Shown here: in pieces, positions 24,383 through 36,225 of the stretch
How positions within the stretch are numbered: the first letter of the stretch is position 1
How the letters are laid out: every line of letters begins with the position of its first letter
Assembly: GCA_028023455.1 (NCBI GenBank)
Contig: JAQFVV010000022.1
Span: 8,079,100-8,143,099, forward strand
DNA from: Epiperipatus broadwayi
Taxonomy: Eukaryota > Onychophora > Udeonychophora > Euonychophora > Peripatidae
Reading direction: 5' to 3'
DNA: 64,000 nucleotides
Position numbers and translations under genes: made by a program
The notes under the pieces: generated by a model
What the model was told of the DNA's origin: nothing
Seen by the model: the letters and a program-made list of their open reading frames with translations, nothing else
Databases searched by the model: none

Positions 24383-24553
24383 ATATAGATGAAAATATGG
24401 CTGAGTTACAACCATCTAAATTATGACAGTCTATCTTTTAAGACCAAGGTCTCATAGAGTCTTCACAAATTTTGTTTAAAAATATTTGACTAAAATTATA
24501 GCCATAAGTACTTGTTTATCTCATTGTTGATTCCAGAAATATAATATAATATA

Positions 24554-25520
24554 TATGTTCACTAGAGGTAGCTTACCAATAGCTCCAATCAAGCTTTAAT
24601 TTATAAGTGCCAAAAAAGAAAGAATTCAAAATCTCTATCAGAAAGTCCTCATCACCAGACCAATTGGTTTTGAGCTTATGGTTCAACTCAGTGAGAAGCT
24701 AGGACTCGACACTAGATCTAAAATACCAACTCAAAAGTCAGCACTTATCTAATATGTTAGTATCAATTTGAAAACCTGAATTTTTCAGACACATAAATGT
24801 CTTCAAATCCACTCTTACAAACCAGATAGCTATATGGGTCTGAACTCTGTTCAGTTTCACCATATATTAATAGCCTCAGCAATATAACATCACCAAAACC
24901 TTCAAGGATACACTTATAATAATTAATAAAAAAAAAAGACAAATTGTGTAACTTGCTTTTAAACTTGTATTAAAATATTCACTAGAATTGAGCTTACCAA
25001 TAGCTTCGATCAAGGTTTAATTTATAAGTGCCAAAAGAGAAAGAATTCAAAATTTCTATCGGAAAGTCCTCATCCCCAAACCAATTGGTGTTGTTTTATT
25101 AATTATTATAAGTGTACCCTTGAAGATTTTTGTGATATTATATTTCTGAGCCTATTAATAAATGGTGAAACTGAACTGAATTCAGACCCATATAGCTATC
25201 TGGTTTGTAAGGCTGGATTTGAAGACATGTACGTGTCTGAAAAATTCAGGTTTTCAAATTGATTGTAACATATTAGATAAGTGCTGACTTTTGAGTTGGT
25301 ATTTTAGATCTGGTGTCTGGAGTCATAGCTCCTCACTGAGGTGAGCCATAAGCTTGAAACCAATTGGTTTGGGGATGAGGACTTTCAAATTCTTTCTCTT
25401 CCAGCACTTATAAATTAAAGCTTGATTGGAGCTTTTGGTAAGCTCCCTCTAATGAACATTTTAATACAAGCTTAAAAGCCAGTTACATAATTTGTGTCTT
25501 GTTTTATTAATTATTATATA
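24554..25520. repeat. Composite of three copies of one repeat, two direct and one inverted
   Basis: Unit 1 (+, about 24554-24930) runs from ttcactagaggtagcttacc to cttataataattaataaa. Unit 2 (+, about 24920-25089) restarts with gacaaattgtgtaacttgc and repeats only the first part. Unit 3 (-, about 25095-25520) is a near full-length reverse complement. Junctions lie at ataattaataaa/tttattaattat. The units agree over long stretches (for example ccagatagctatatgggtct). No coding capacity. Confidence 0.85.
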
Positions 25521-25870
25521 TGATATCTATAAAAAATTACATATACATCAAAACAGAATAAAAATATAGCAATAAAAATATTAGCAATTTTTTTTTGCAA
25601 TTTTTTTTCATGACTACAGATTCTCTTATTAAACAAGTAGACCTCCTTAAATAAAAATTATTAGTAAAAACATATATAAATACACTCATATAAATACCCT
25701 TAATTTAAAAGAAATGTGAATCACTCTTAATATTCTCATATGATTGATGGCCACAGATTTAAAATGATTAATCAAAAAAATCTACTTGATCTCTCTTAAG
25801 TGCATTTACAAAAGGCATTTCCATCAACAAATAATATTTTATGGCCAATATTATATTTATGAATAAGTAA
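25521..25870. other. AT-rich non-coding DNA
   Basis: Nothing recognised. Confidence 0.45.
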
Positions 25871-25875
25871 TTATT

Positions 25876-26062
25876 AAAACCAGTCAACACTTAGACAATC
25901 TCAATATCAATAACAATCTCCATATGTTGCTATTGATATTGGGATTATCTAAGTGTTTACTGATTTTCATTTAAAGATTCCATCTTTATTGCTAAAAGGT
26001 TACCTTGACAACAGATTGAAATTGTTGACTGTTATTGGGATTGTCTAAGTGTTGATTGATTT
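25876..26062. repeat. Family E inverted repeat cluster
   Basis: Left arm 25876-25914 (cagtcaacacttagacaatc, then tcaatatcaataac) is inverted at 25929-25967. A third related copy in the same orientation as the latter lies at about 26020-26060. The same block occurs once at about 39590-39690 (ttattgatattgggattatc). Confidence 0.75.
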
Positions 26063-27540
26063 TAATGATTATTTATAAATCTATTTAGCTTCGGGCATTA
26101 TTACACTAATTATTTATATGTAATGATGAATTAAAGCACCTATTTTAAACTCATGAATTTTAAGTCTTTCCCATTCGACTGCTTTATGATAGCCTTATTT
26201 AAAGACCAAGTGTTCGTACAAAATTTCTGATTATACACTTAATTTTACTTTGGGAAATATTACCATAACATTCAAGTCCCCTCTTTTACAATGATTATCA
26301 TTTTTACATATTCTTCCACCAGATATTAGAAGACGAATTGATCTCTCATAAATTTATAGAATTTTACTAATTGAATCAGACTCACTAGTAATTTATAACA
26401 CAGTTTCATCAACTAACACACACTTCACATCAATGTTTTCTTTCAGATATTAAATAAAAAATAACTCTTAAAGTGAAAAAATATAATATAAAAAAATTCT
26501 TTAGGAGATATTAAATAGACTTTATTTCAGATCAAGCAATAAAACCTGCAGAATTGTATCTTGTACATTAGTAGAATGTCATTATTAGGTTGAAACATCA
26601 TCCAAGTTAATTTACACTTATCTACCTGCTGTGCTAATTGCTATGTATATTTAGAAAAATTCCAGTCACCAATGTGACAATAGAAATTTAATTTTCTGCT
26701 ATTTATACAACTGTACTGAATTAGTATTATATTCAATTGTGAAATAAATTTGTTTAAAAAAAAGTGAACATTATAATGTTAATAATAGATACATAGTTAT
26801 TCAATTGTTACTAATTTTCTTTTTTTCTGAGCCAACATAATATCTGGTAATTAATGAATATACTCACAGAAAAGGTAGTTTTTTGGAATATTTAGTTTTA
26901 TTTCTGCCTAGCATCCTTTCAATATATTAACTAGAACATATTCATAGCATATAGTGATGTGATTAAATGGTTCTTTATATCAGTGTTTAATCAATATAAT
27001 AATTCCCCATAACATTAGGTCTATTACATAATTAGCCAAAGACCTGTTAATACAATAATAAGTTCAGATAACCTGCAGCACACCCTAGACTGCTTTTGGG
27101 TTCTTTAAATGATGTGGTTTTGGGGGGAAGTAATTTTTATTTTCTTAGCTGTTTTTTTTAAATCCCAGTATTTTTTTCTTGACATTTTATATTCTGGTAT
27201 CCTATAATATTAGACTGAAGAGTTTCTTATCCCATCATTGTTGATGGATAAACTTTCCATTGTTATTTGTCATTGACCACAGTTTGATTACTAATCTGAA
27301 TAATACTTATAAAATGATCTGGATCTAAAAACTTTGATATTTAATTAGTCTAATCATTAGTTGAAACTATTATTAGTCTTATATATATATGTTATTTAAA
27401 AACTGTTATTGGTTCAATTAAACATATAATTCAATCATACAAATTAACATTTACATTATATGTGGACATTAAATTTGATTGCGTGGCATTAATAAACAAC
27501 ACAGCAGTCATAAACTTATGTAACTGTAAGCAAACACAAA
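26063..27540. other. AT-rich non-coding DNA
   Basis: No supported feature. Confidence 0.45.
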
Positions 27541-27554
27541 ATAAAACTAGGATT

Positions 27555-27945
27555 ATAATCTAATAGAGCATGTGTGAAGATTAATTTCTTTCCACAAGAT
27601 TACAATTAGATATACATCACTAAATTATTTATTTATATATATTGAAACTAATACAATTCCAAATCGCAGGTACATAAAAATGAAAAACTTTCTTTTCTCT
27701 GTGATACAAAAACTAAATTTGTACAAATGTCAATTAAAATATTAGGCTTTTAATAAGTTCAAGTTTAGATTTAAGCACAGTCAGTAAGGGTTGGTTTATA
27801 TATAAATAAGCTGTAAGCATAAGTGTTACACTTATGCTTTTAAACACTTATTGACAAGCGACTGCACATAAATTTAATCTAATAACACATATGTGAAGAT
27901 TAATTTCCTTCCACAAGATTACAATTATATATACAATAGTAGAAT
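27555..27945 (+). mobile_element. Family D MITE arms, two direct copies
   Basis: The arm atgtgtgaagattaatttc...ccacaagattacaatta occurs at about 27566-27615 and again at about 27886-27935, in the same orientation as the right arm of 18020-18230. The second copy is preceded by cttatgcttttaaacactta, matching the spacer of the first family member. Confidence 0.65.
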
Positions 27946-28440
27946 TGATCATCTTAACCAAAAAAAAAAAAAGCAAATTGTTTCTTTTGTCTGAAATCTA
28001 CACATTTTAAAATAAGATTGTCAACAACTAGTTGTTTAAAAAGAAATCTCTTTTTCTTAAAAATTTTTTTTCATTCTATCTATTAACATATAAGCAGTGT
28101 ATAGATAGTTTATCCTTTTTCTTTATATTTGAAATGATATACATATATTATGAAATATTTGTTAAAAAATATTAAATATTCTATTGTTACATTTTTATTT
28201 ACCATTATCAAACTCACCCCACTCACAACTTTGACACCATCCACCTCAGATAAATATAATAATGATTATTAGTAATCATTTTCTAAACTAGAAATTATCT
28301 TTAGTACAGGTATAAACTTTAAACCTGAGTTAAAAATTAATATATCTGATTTTTTAACTTTAAACATACACACACGTGGAGTTAATCACCTTTCTCTTTC
28401 CCATGTGTAATATCTTATATAGTACATGTATGTAAATAGT
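27946..28440. other. AT-rich non-coding DNA
   Basis: Homopolymers and short CA repeat (acacacacg at about 28370). Nothing else seen. Confidence 0.45.
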
Positions 28441-28773
28441 TATTTAAATATATGAATAAGTATATTCATTCATGGCTGCAGAAAGGAGTTTGCTATTGAC
28501 TGAAAGGAGACCCTTTAATTCCGAGCAGGGCAAATTCCTAATGTCGACTCCATACATTCTTATCATTGGAGCTATTGTTACTATGTGATTATTCATATAG
28601 TATATGAACATGGGCTGCTCACCAACATGCAGAAGGCAGTGTGGTGAGCTTATTGGCTTTTTACTTCTGAGTTTAAGATCAAGAAACACCATGGTCTTTC
28701 TTCTCAGTGCCCGATAAGGCAGAATGAATGTTTGTGTAAATGATAAATATTTTTCCAATAGATATATACAATC
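28441..28773 (+). other. Probable 5' untranslated part of the RTE LINE
   Basis: The composition turns markedly less AT-rich at about 28465 and stays so into the LINE frame at 28774. Frames on both strands (28444-28758 minus, an ATG at about 28471 plus) show no known domain. Assigning it to the LINE is inference from continuity. Confidence 0.35.
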
Positions 28774-31716
28774 GTGACAGACAAAAATAAATCATGGCTC
28801 TCATTCCCAGGAGGCTGTAAAGTCACCAACCAAGGCAGAGGTCAGCAGCCAAAGGCAGAGGGTGCTAAGAATTCCCTGATTATGGATCCAGGCTGCCATT
28901 TGATGATGACTTTTTATTTAGGCACTTACAACTGCAGATCACTTTCAAATGAAGGAATATTGCAAGAATTAGAAGAAGAACTGTCTTATATTAAATGGGA
29001 TATTATTGGACTTTGTGAAATTAGACGAAAACATGAAGAGACAATTGATTTAAAAAGTGGATTTGTACTCTACTATAAAGGCACAAATATTGGAAATACA
29101 AGTGCAATAAGATTTATTATAAATAAAAAGTGGAAGAATAACATTGTGGAGATTGATTGTGGACAGAGTGGCAAGATTAGTTATACAATGTAATAGCAGA
29201 TATCAAATGCAGATAATTCAGGTTTATGCCACAACAAATTCTCATAGTGATGAAGTAATAGAAGATTTTTTATATGGACATACAAAAGGCTTTTTATCAG
29301 AGTAAACAACATTTTAAAATTGTTATGGGATATTTTAATGCTAGAATTGATAAACAAGTGAAATATGAAAGTGCTGTAGATATTTTGGTTATGATAATTA
29401 AAATGAGAGATGACAGAGACTTGTGGACAAACTTTATATTATGAGTTCTTTTTTTAAGAAATTTTTTAAAAGGAAATGGACATGGAAGCAGCAAAATGAA
29501 GGTACAACAGAATTGGATTATATTTTGACTAACAGAAAATACATATTTCAAGATTGTTATGTTCTTAACAAATTTAACACAGGAAGTGATCATCGATTAG
29601 TAAGGTGTAAGATACGTGTTAATGTAAAACTAGAGAGACAAAAATTATTAAGAAAAACAATATTTACAGTTGATATTCCTAATCTTCAGAAACGTTCTAA
29701 TGAATTTAAATTAGAACTTACAAATTGATTTCAAGTATTAGTAGATTTTGAACATGATTCAGATTTGAATGAAATTAATATGAAAATAGCTGATATACTT
29801 TTATAAACTGTAACAAAGATATCTGGTTAAAAAAAAGCAGCAATTGACCAATAAAATTTCTAATGAGACTAGAGAATTTATAAAGAAAAGAAGGAATATG
29901 AAAATATGCAAAAATGGTGCATTAAAAAGGATTGATTATCTTGAATTTTGTAAAATGGTGCAAAAAAGAGTTGAAAATGATATAAGAAAATAAACTATGA
30001 ACTAGCAAGGAAAGCTGTAGAAGAGAATAAAAGTCTCAAGTGTGTAAACAACATTTTGGTATTAGTAGAAAATTAATATCTGCAATAAGAAAAAAAGATG
30101 GAATTATTACTAAAAAGAGAGATGACATCTTGAAATGGGTAGAAGATTTTTACCAAAAATTATATAGTAATAGAAAACAAGTACCTCCTATATCTATTAT
30201 ATTTTCTGAATTTCCCAGAATTTTAAATGAAGAACTGAGACATGCAATTAAATTTATGAAGAAAGGAAAGGCTTCAGGTAATGGTGGAATTATAATTGAT
30301 ATATTAAAAGAAGCAGATGAAGAAATAAAATTTTTTTTAGTTATATACCGAATGTCTAAATGCTAAAGATTTACCAGATGATTGGAAAAATGCAGTATTA
30401 ATATTAGTATTTAAAAATGTGATAAAGAAGATATTAGAAATTACAGCCCTATCAGCCTTTTATTAGTTTTATACAAAAATTTTACCAAGATAATTACAAC
30501 TCGTCTACAGAGAACATTGGATTTACACCAACCAAGAAAACAAGCTGGATTTAAAAGTGGTTTTAGTACAGTAGATCATATCCAGGTATTGAGAGAAGTT
30601 ATAGAAAGGACAAATGAATATGAGTTGCCATTATGCTTTGGATTTGTAAATTATAAAAAAGCATTTGATTCTATAAACATTTCTTCAGTGATTAAAGCAT
30701 TGGATCATCAAGATATAGATCCAGGATATTGTCATATCTTAAAGAATATTTATAAAAATACAACAGCAACAATTAAATTCATAATGATACTAGAAAAGTC
30801 AACATTGGGAAGGGTGTAAGACAGGGTGACTCCATGTTTCCAAAACTTTTTACAGCAATGCTGCAAGAAGTATTTTGTGGATTAAAATGGGAAGCTAAAG
30901 GACTGAATGTAAATGGAGATTATTTAAGTCATTTAAATTTTGCAGATGATGTAGTTGTTTTTGAAAATAATGCTTTAGAGCTTCAGGAATTGTTGCAGAA
31001 GTTATCAGATGAAAGTAGGAAGGTAGGACTAAAGATAAATGTTAAAATGTCTAAAGGAATGTTTAATGGACTTTCTCAAAATATGAAAATAAAGTTTGAT
31101 TATGATGAGTTAGAAGAAGTTAATAGCTACAAATACCTTGGTCAGATTATTAATACAAATGAAAACATAATGGATGAAATTAATCATAAAATTAAACTTG
31201 ATTGGAGGATTTTTGGTAGAAATAACTTGATACTAAAATGAAATATGCGTATGTGTTTGAAAAGGAAGATTTTTAATAAATGTTTTACCAGCTCTTACTT
31301 ATGGATCTGAGACATGGACACTTAATAGAAAAGCAATACAGAGACTTCAGACCACTCAAAGATGTATGGAGAGATGCATCTTGGGAGTAACAAGAAGTGA
31401 TCAAAAATGCAATATATGGGTAAGAGAACAAACAGGTGTTACTGTTGTCATTGAAAAAAAATTAAAAGACAAGTGGAGTTGGGCTGGACATATTGCTACA
31501 AGAGGTAATAATAGGTGGATAATTGAAATCTTAAACTGGATTCCAAGGGATTGTAAAAGACCCAGAAGGAGACCACTTGTGAGATGGATGGATGAAATAA
31601 GAAAGTGTGTCAGGGTGATGTGGAGAAGAGAAGCTAAAGAATGGAGAAGATGGATTGAACTTGGAGAGACTTTCATTCTGCAGTGGATTGATAATGGTTG
31701 ATGATGATGATAATAT
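28774..31716 (+). pseudogene. RTE-type LINE (endonuclease plus reverse transcriptase), decayed
   Basis: A single-ORF non-LTR retrotransposon, which would copy its RNA into nicked target DNA. APE endonuclease: 28774-29193 holds LGTYNCRSLSNEG and GLCEIRR (the catalytic N and E). After a frameshift the GDFN box reads GYFN (29328-29339), so the catalytic Asp is Tyr. SDH survives (GSDHRLV, in 29423-29728). Reverse transcriptase: fingers in 30040-30366 (GKASGNGG), QAGFKSGFSTVDHIQVL and motif A in 30517-30819, where FVNYKKAFD has Asn for the first Asp (30649-30651). A shift falls in the VRQGDS motif at about 30815-30834, FADD is intact at 30939-30950, and YKYLGQII follows. The C-terminal part (31366-31701) has WVREQTGV and WIPRDCKRPRRRP. 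The tail is TGATGATGATGAT at 31700-31714. At least seven frame breaks make it non-functional. The reading of the family is from memory of RTE proteins. Confidence 0.9.
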
Positions 31717-31899
31717 TCATTTATTATTTATCTAGAATGTTTGAGTTATTTACCTTTGCTTATGATATAACTATTCCATTTTTTAAAAAAAGTTATGATC
31801 ATTATCATGTGGTTAATGCTATTCACCACTCCATGTTTAAAAGATCATAACATTTGACTAAATATCCAATTTATTTTAAAAATTATTTTATTGACATAA

Positions 31900-32216
31900 C
31901 AAAATTGTATAGTTGATTACTATAATACACTTGGTTAATGTTGACTCAATTCCATTACTGGTATTGGCTTCTCCATCAAGGCTGGCTTGGTAATGTGGGT
32001 GTCCTAGGTCTGGCAGATACATGGCAGAGCCATTAACCGCACTAACAGGTTAATGTATGAGTAAATAGCATTCCATTCTGTTGGTATTGTCCACCCCTTT
32101 GAGGTTAGCTCTATAATGCTGACGTATCAGAACTGGTATCCATGTAGTGTGGGATTGTTGCCTCTCTAGCCGGGTCTAACATGTTGCATTATAAACTTCT
32201 TCATTTACAATAGGCA
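31900..32216 (-). mobile_element. 3' untranslated part of a second LINE
   Basis: Continues the minus-strand LINE fragment after its stop at 32217. It is less AT-rich than the flanks and ends in AT-rich sequence near 31900. The exact 3' end is uncertain. It lies tail to tail with the RTE element ending at 31716. Confidence 0.45.
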
Positions 32217-32935
32217 CTATAATATTGATATATCAAGTCCAATATTCATGTAAGGTGAATCTGTGGGCCATATTAGCAGGTTCCATATATTTGTAAATAA
32301 GAATCTAGAGGATAATATCTTGTCCTTGTTCTGATGAACTTTAAGCTTATTGAAAAATATGGCATTAGGGTCTGGTGCTGATTGCGTAAACTTTGTCCTG
32401 CATCTTGTGTACCAAAGGGCATATGTAAGGAAGGTAGATAACCTGATAATTGATGTCCAGGATTTTATCAACTGCTATAATGCAGTGTTGAGAGATGACA
32501 TGTCTAATACTGTTATAGCCTGGACATATATTTATCAGATGATTAAAGGTCTCCTCCTCATGAGAAGGCATGACAGATTGGGTCTATTTTATTTAGGAAC
32601 CACTTGAAGTGTAAAAATGTATTAGTTGACATGGAGTCCATATTAACCTTGATCAAATAATCCAAAAGTTTGGGCTCCAGCAACAGAGATATAAATATTG
32701 CGGTGATTCTATGATTGCTGCACCCTAGGTGAGACCACATAGCTGTATTTTCAGAGTTCAGCAGGTGATGTGCCTGCCAGATGCTAATTTTATTATTAAA
32801 CCCTGCCGTTGAGTGCCTGATGTGTAGAAATTGTTGCTTAATAATGGCATCAAGCCATGTGTCTTTTCTGAGGGAGTGGGGCTGTCAGCAGGTATTACGG
32901 TCTCTATGATAGCTGATAGAGATAATTTTTTAACG
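32217..32935 (-). pseudogene. C-terminal part of a LINE ORF2 (RT downstream and zinc-knuckle region)
   Basis: Reading right to left, frame 1 (about 32875-32558) gives TWLDAIIKQQF, then MWSHLGCSNHRITAIFISLL and WFLNKIDPICHAFS. It then shifts to frame 2 (32571-32365) with HEEETFNHLINICPGYNSIR. This matches the C-x-(n)-EEET-x2-HL-x3-CP pattern of the CCHC knuckle near the C-terminus of many LINE ORF2 proteins. Frame 3 (about 32370-32217) completes it with NAIFFNKLKV to a TAA. The second Cys of the knuckle is lost at the shift. It is 5'-truncated, as is normal for LINE insertions. The clade is uncertain; it could be the same family as the element at 62.8-64 kb. Confidence 0.6.
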
Positions 32936-33894
32936 AGGTTTTACTACAAGTTAAATTATCAATTTAAAGAAAAAACTTCCGCAACTTACAAAAAGAAATA
33001 AAGGAATGTCATGAAATATTGTCCTCACTGAAAATAAATCTATTTGTCCAATGAGGCGGGGGAGGGGGAGGTTTAAAGACGATACTCATTTGCGAGTGGC
33101 AATTAATAATGATAATGATGAATTAATTTATGGCAAAAATATGCAATAAAATTTACCGAAACATCTTCACTTTAGATATCAAATCTTTAGGAAGGCAGAA
33201 GAAATTAATTCTGCGTTCTAATTTTATTCTTATATATTTTCAGTTACACTTTATGTTATATATTTATATAGTTGTAAACATAAATATAAGATTTTTTGTA
33301 TTTTTAAAAAATAATTTTTTATTTATATTAATGAAATTATTTTTAAGAGCTTTTTTTTTAAAAAAAAAAACTATTTTAATTATATTAACTACTTTAAAAA
33401 AATAATCTAGTTAGTTTTTACTTTGTGTATTTTAATATCTATCTATTTATATATATAAGTATTCAGAAATTAGATCCATGTATAAACACTATCTAATCTT
33501 TTCCCATATGGTTAATTTTTTAAAACTTTACTTCTGTAAATCTTCAAATATTTATTTTCAGTTTAATGTTTTCAGCTTTATAATATTCTCAATTTTCAAA
33601 TAATAATTTAGTTTTGTTGTTTAGATATAAAAAAAGAGATTAGTTTTAAAATCCCACTGATTTTAAATCCTTCTAAGTTTATAACTAGTATTGAAGAGAA
33701 GAAGATAAAAAGAATTGAAATTGATGCTTATAATAGGATATCATTGATTTCCCAAATGAACAAAATATTTTCCCTTCAAGGTCTTATTTTATATTTTTAT
33801 ATAAAAAACTTAAAAATCTTTAAGTTTTCAGTCCAGTCCTATGTAATTCTGGTCTACCTGATGATTATTAATTCAGAACCCTATATGATTTAGT
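32936..33894. other. AT-rich DNA with a G-rich patch
   Basis: GAGGCGGGGGAGGGGGAGG (33053-33071) is a possible two-tier G-quadruplex. The 91-codon frame at 33130-33405 is F/I/L/K-only low complexity and is not called. Confidence 0.4.
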
Positions 33895-34015
33895 GCAATA
33901 TTAGATGGCAGGTTTTGGAGATCAAGATCTATGTATTATAGCCCAACTCAGTCACTTTTGATGTTAGAACTTCTTATAAATTCTCAAACAATTTAATCAT
34001 TTGATCAGTTTTTTT
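33895..34015 (+). mobile_element. SINE (family S2), diverged
   Basis: Contains gcaggttttggagatcaaga, then an agttcttat/attctcaaacaattta tail, matching the order seen in the copies at 46265-46410 and 52245-52375. Old and imperfect. Confidence 0.45.
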
Positions 34016-34137
34016 TATTCATCCAGGCATTAACTTAATCTTGACATTGTTTAACCAGTATAACAATAGATATTTCATCTATGCATTTGTGTAACAGAAT
34101 ATATATATATATAATATTTAAATACATGTAAATTGTT

Positions 34138-34730
34138 TATACTAAACTCAATGTAATCAGAAGGGACTTGAACTCAAACTTCAAAGCTTCCTACAAATAT
34201 CCACCCCATCTTATACAATTCATACACACCTTCAGCCACATAAGATGATGTAGATAGCTGTAGGAATATTGAAAGTCTGAGTTCATGTCCCTTTTTACAT
34301 TGAGTTTAGTATAGACAATACATATGTATTTAAATATATATTTAACCTGTACTCTGCCCATTCTTCATCTGTATATTTAAATGGACATATTAAGGTCCTA
34401 TATGTGAGGGGTCAGAGTGACTTAAAGTCAACATGGGTATGACAAAAATATTGACATCAACAAGGGCTTTGAGCATTCCATCCTCAGATTTTCAATGATA
34501 TGGATGGCCAAAGAGTTGGGGAGTGGAGAATATTGAAGCTTGTCCATTAAAGTTTGAAGAGTTGCTATCTTAATTCTAAACTGAGCACTGACTATATTTA
34601 TGGGTGGGAGATGGTGCTTTTGACCAACTGATGAATGCTGGTTCACTTTTCACATGAATGTGATCATGTGTGGCGATTATGTAAGATGGAGTGGATAGCT
34701 ATAGGAAGCTTGAAAGTCTTTTACATATAT
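34138..34730 (-). mobile_element. Family A repeat with an internal palindrome
   Basis: The first part (34138-34316) is a palindrome: tatactaaactcaatgtaa at the left is matched by ttacattgagtttagtata at the right. The remainder (34400-34730) carries family A blocks on the minus strand, including cttgtccattaaagtttgaa, aaactgagcactgac and gaccaactgatgaatgctgg. One of the longest family members here, with both an end palindrome and the core. Confidence 0.8.
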
Positions 34731-34986
34731 ATATATGAGATTTTAAAAAAATAAGCAAAGCTTCTAATTAAAACAGCAACTTTTACAAATCATATAAACT
34801 AATGTTATTGTTAATAGATTAAGTCTGTATTCATTACTAACCAGTAAAATGATGAGATGTAAACAAAACATGGAAACAGCTCTCAGAGCAGTATAACATT
34901 TCTCCATACCAACACTCATCTGATTAACCTGAATTAAACTGGAATATTAATTCTTTAGATAAAAGTAGCTAGATACCTATTTATAA

Positions 34987-35157
34987 AACAGGCAAAACTC
35001 ACTATATATATATTGCCACACACAGCAAACTAGAGTAATCAATGGATGCCAGAAGGCTTGTGCATAAAATCCCCATCTAGTGCCTACTCATTCAATATCC
35101 CCAGAGTAGTTTCTAGCTTGATGTGTGTGGCAATATATATAGTGGGTTTAGCCTGTT
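34987..35157. mobile_element. Family B MITE, 171 bp
   Basis: Terminal inverted repeats of about 36 bp: aacaggcaaaactcactata at the left against tatagtgggtttagcctgtt at the right, both continuing into TGCCACACACA-type sequence. The core gtgcataaaatccccatcta and tgcctactcattcaatatcc matches the cores at 47712-47969 and 55728-55946. Confidence 0.85.
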
Positions 35158-35289
35158 CTAACAACAGTTATATACAAGCATAAGAGGAGTGGTCATGTGA
35201 AGTTTATATCTATTTATAATTAGTATTAAATACCTGGATCAATTGGCTATGAATCTCTACCTAAAAGTAAAATTCTAAGCCAGTTTGTG

Positions 35290-35375
35290 ACCTAAAAATT
35301 TCAAGTTTCATTTAGCCTGGATATAAATTCCAGATTATATTCATATGACATACATGTTAACCACTATATCATTAA
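35290..35375 (-). mobile_element. tRNA-derived SINE head
   Basis: On the minus strand gatatagtggttaacatg is a clear A-box, followed by aatttatatccaggc where a B-box would lie. The B-box is decayed. No target duplication identified. Confidence 0.45.
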
Positions 35376-35413
35376 GTTCTTAAGAGGAGATGATTTCTCA
35401 GCATGGTTTAGAG

Positions 35414-36094
35414 CTGGGGTCCCCAACCTTTTTGCACTTAAGAGCACATTCTACAATACTGTCCAGGTGGCGGGCACCATTTATTTTTTCAACCAGGTGA
35501 TGGGCACCATTTATTGTTTCAATGTAAATTTATAGTTAGATATTGTTAATAATACACGTAATATACAAAAAAAATATTTATTTCAAAAATAAAATTTTAA
35601 CATATAATTAATGTTTATATTTTTATGCTGTAAAAGTATAGTATGCCCTACAATTTGATTACAATATAATAAAATGGCAAATTTGAAAAATTTTCCTACC
35701 CATATTTGCATATTTAATCTGTCCTATTTTACATATTTGCACTTCGTGAAAATGAAGAAATACTGTACTTCTCGAAAATGAAGATTATACCTTTGAAAGC
35801 ACTAGAAAAAATCAATAAAAGTTTGTTATTTATTTATTTGATTTGAGTTATCTATACACAGTCGAATTATATATGCATGTGCATTTTTAATATGAACACA
35901 AATATTAAGTTATTACAAATATATTCTAACACACGGTTTGACATTATATATTACAATAATTTATAAGAAATTTAAAAAATTAAATTTATCTGTATCAGAT
36001 AAATAATTTTTTATCGTGTTTGGATAACGGCGGGCACATGTAATATGGTCTGCAGGCGCCATGGTGCCTGCAGGCATAGGGCTGGGGACCCCTG
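35414..36094. mobile_element. Non-autonomous hAT element, copy 2
   Basis: Ends CTGGGGTCCCCAACC and GGGCTGGGGACCCCTG with a perfect 8-bp duplication gtttagag (35406-35413 and 36095-36102). It aligns with 20374-20892 at both ends (cctttttgcacttaagagca; gcctgcaggcatagg). It contains about 275 bp (about 35672-35945) missing from copy 1 and lacks the SINE. No transposase. Confidence 0.93.
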
Positions 36095-36102
36095 GTTTAG
36101 AG

Positions 36103-36225
36103 TATTGGTTGAGTGCCAGACCCTAGAGTTGAAGATCCATAAATTGCAGAACAATTCTGTTAATTTCAGCACTTGAACCTCATATGAATTTTTATACAAA
36201 CTTCTAAGCAATAGTCATGTGATGA
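36103..36225 (+). mobile_element. SINE (family S2) copy
   Basis: tattggttgagtgccagacc is A-box-like and gagttgaagatcc is B-box-like. The body continues aattctgttaatttcagcac and ends ttctaagcaatagtcatgtg, in the same order as the 46.3- and 52.2-kb copies. Confidence 0.5.

Noticed and set aside
28444-28758. 104-codon minus-strand frame before the RTE LINE
   Set aside because: No domain; it overlaps sequence better explained as the LINE leader.
29297-29593. 98-codon minus-strand frame inside the LINE
   Set aside because: Antisense of the endonuclease region.
33130-33405. 91-codon plus-strand frame
   Set aside because: Composed almost only of F, I, L, K and N from A/T runs.
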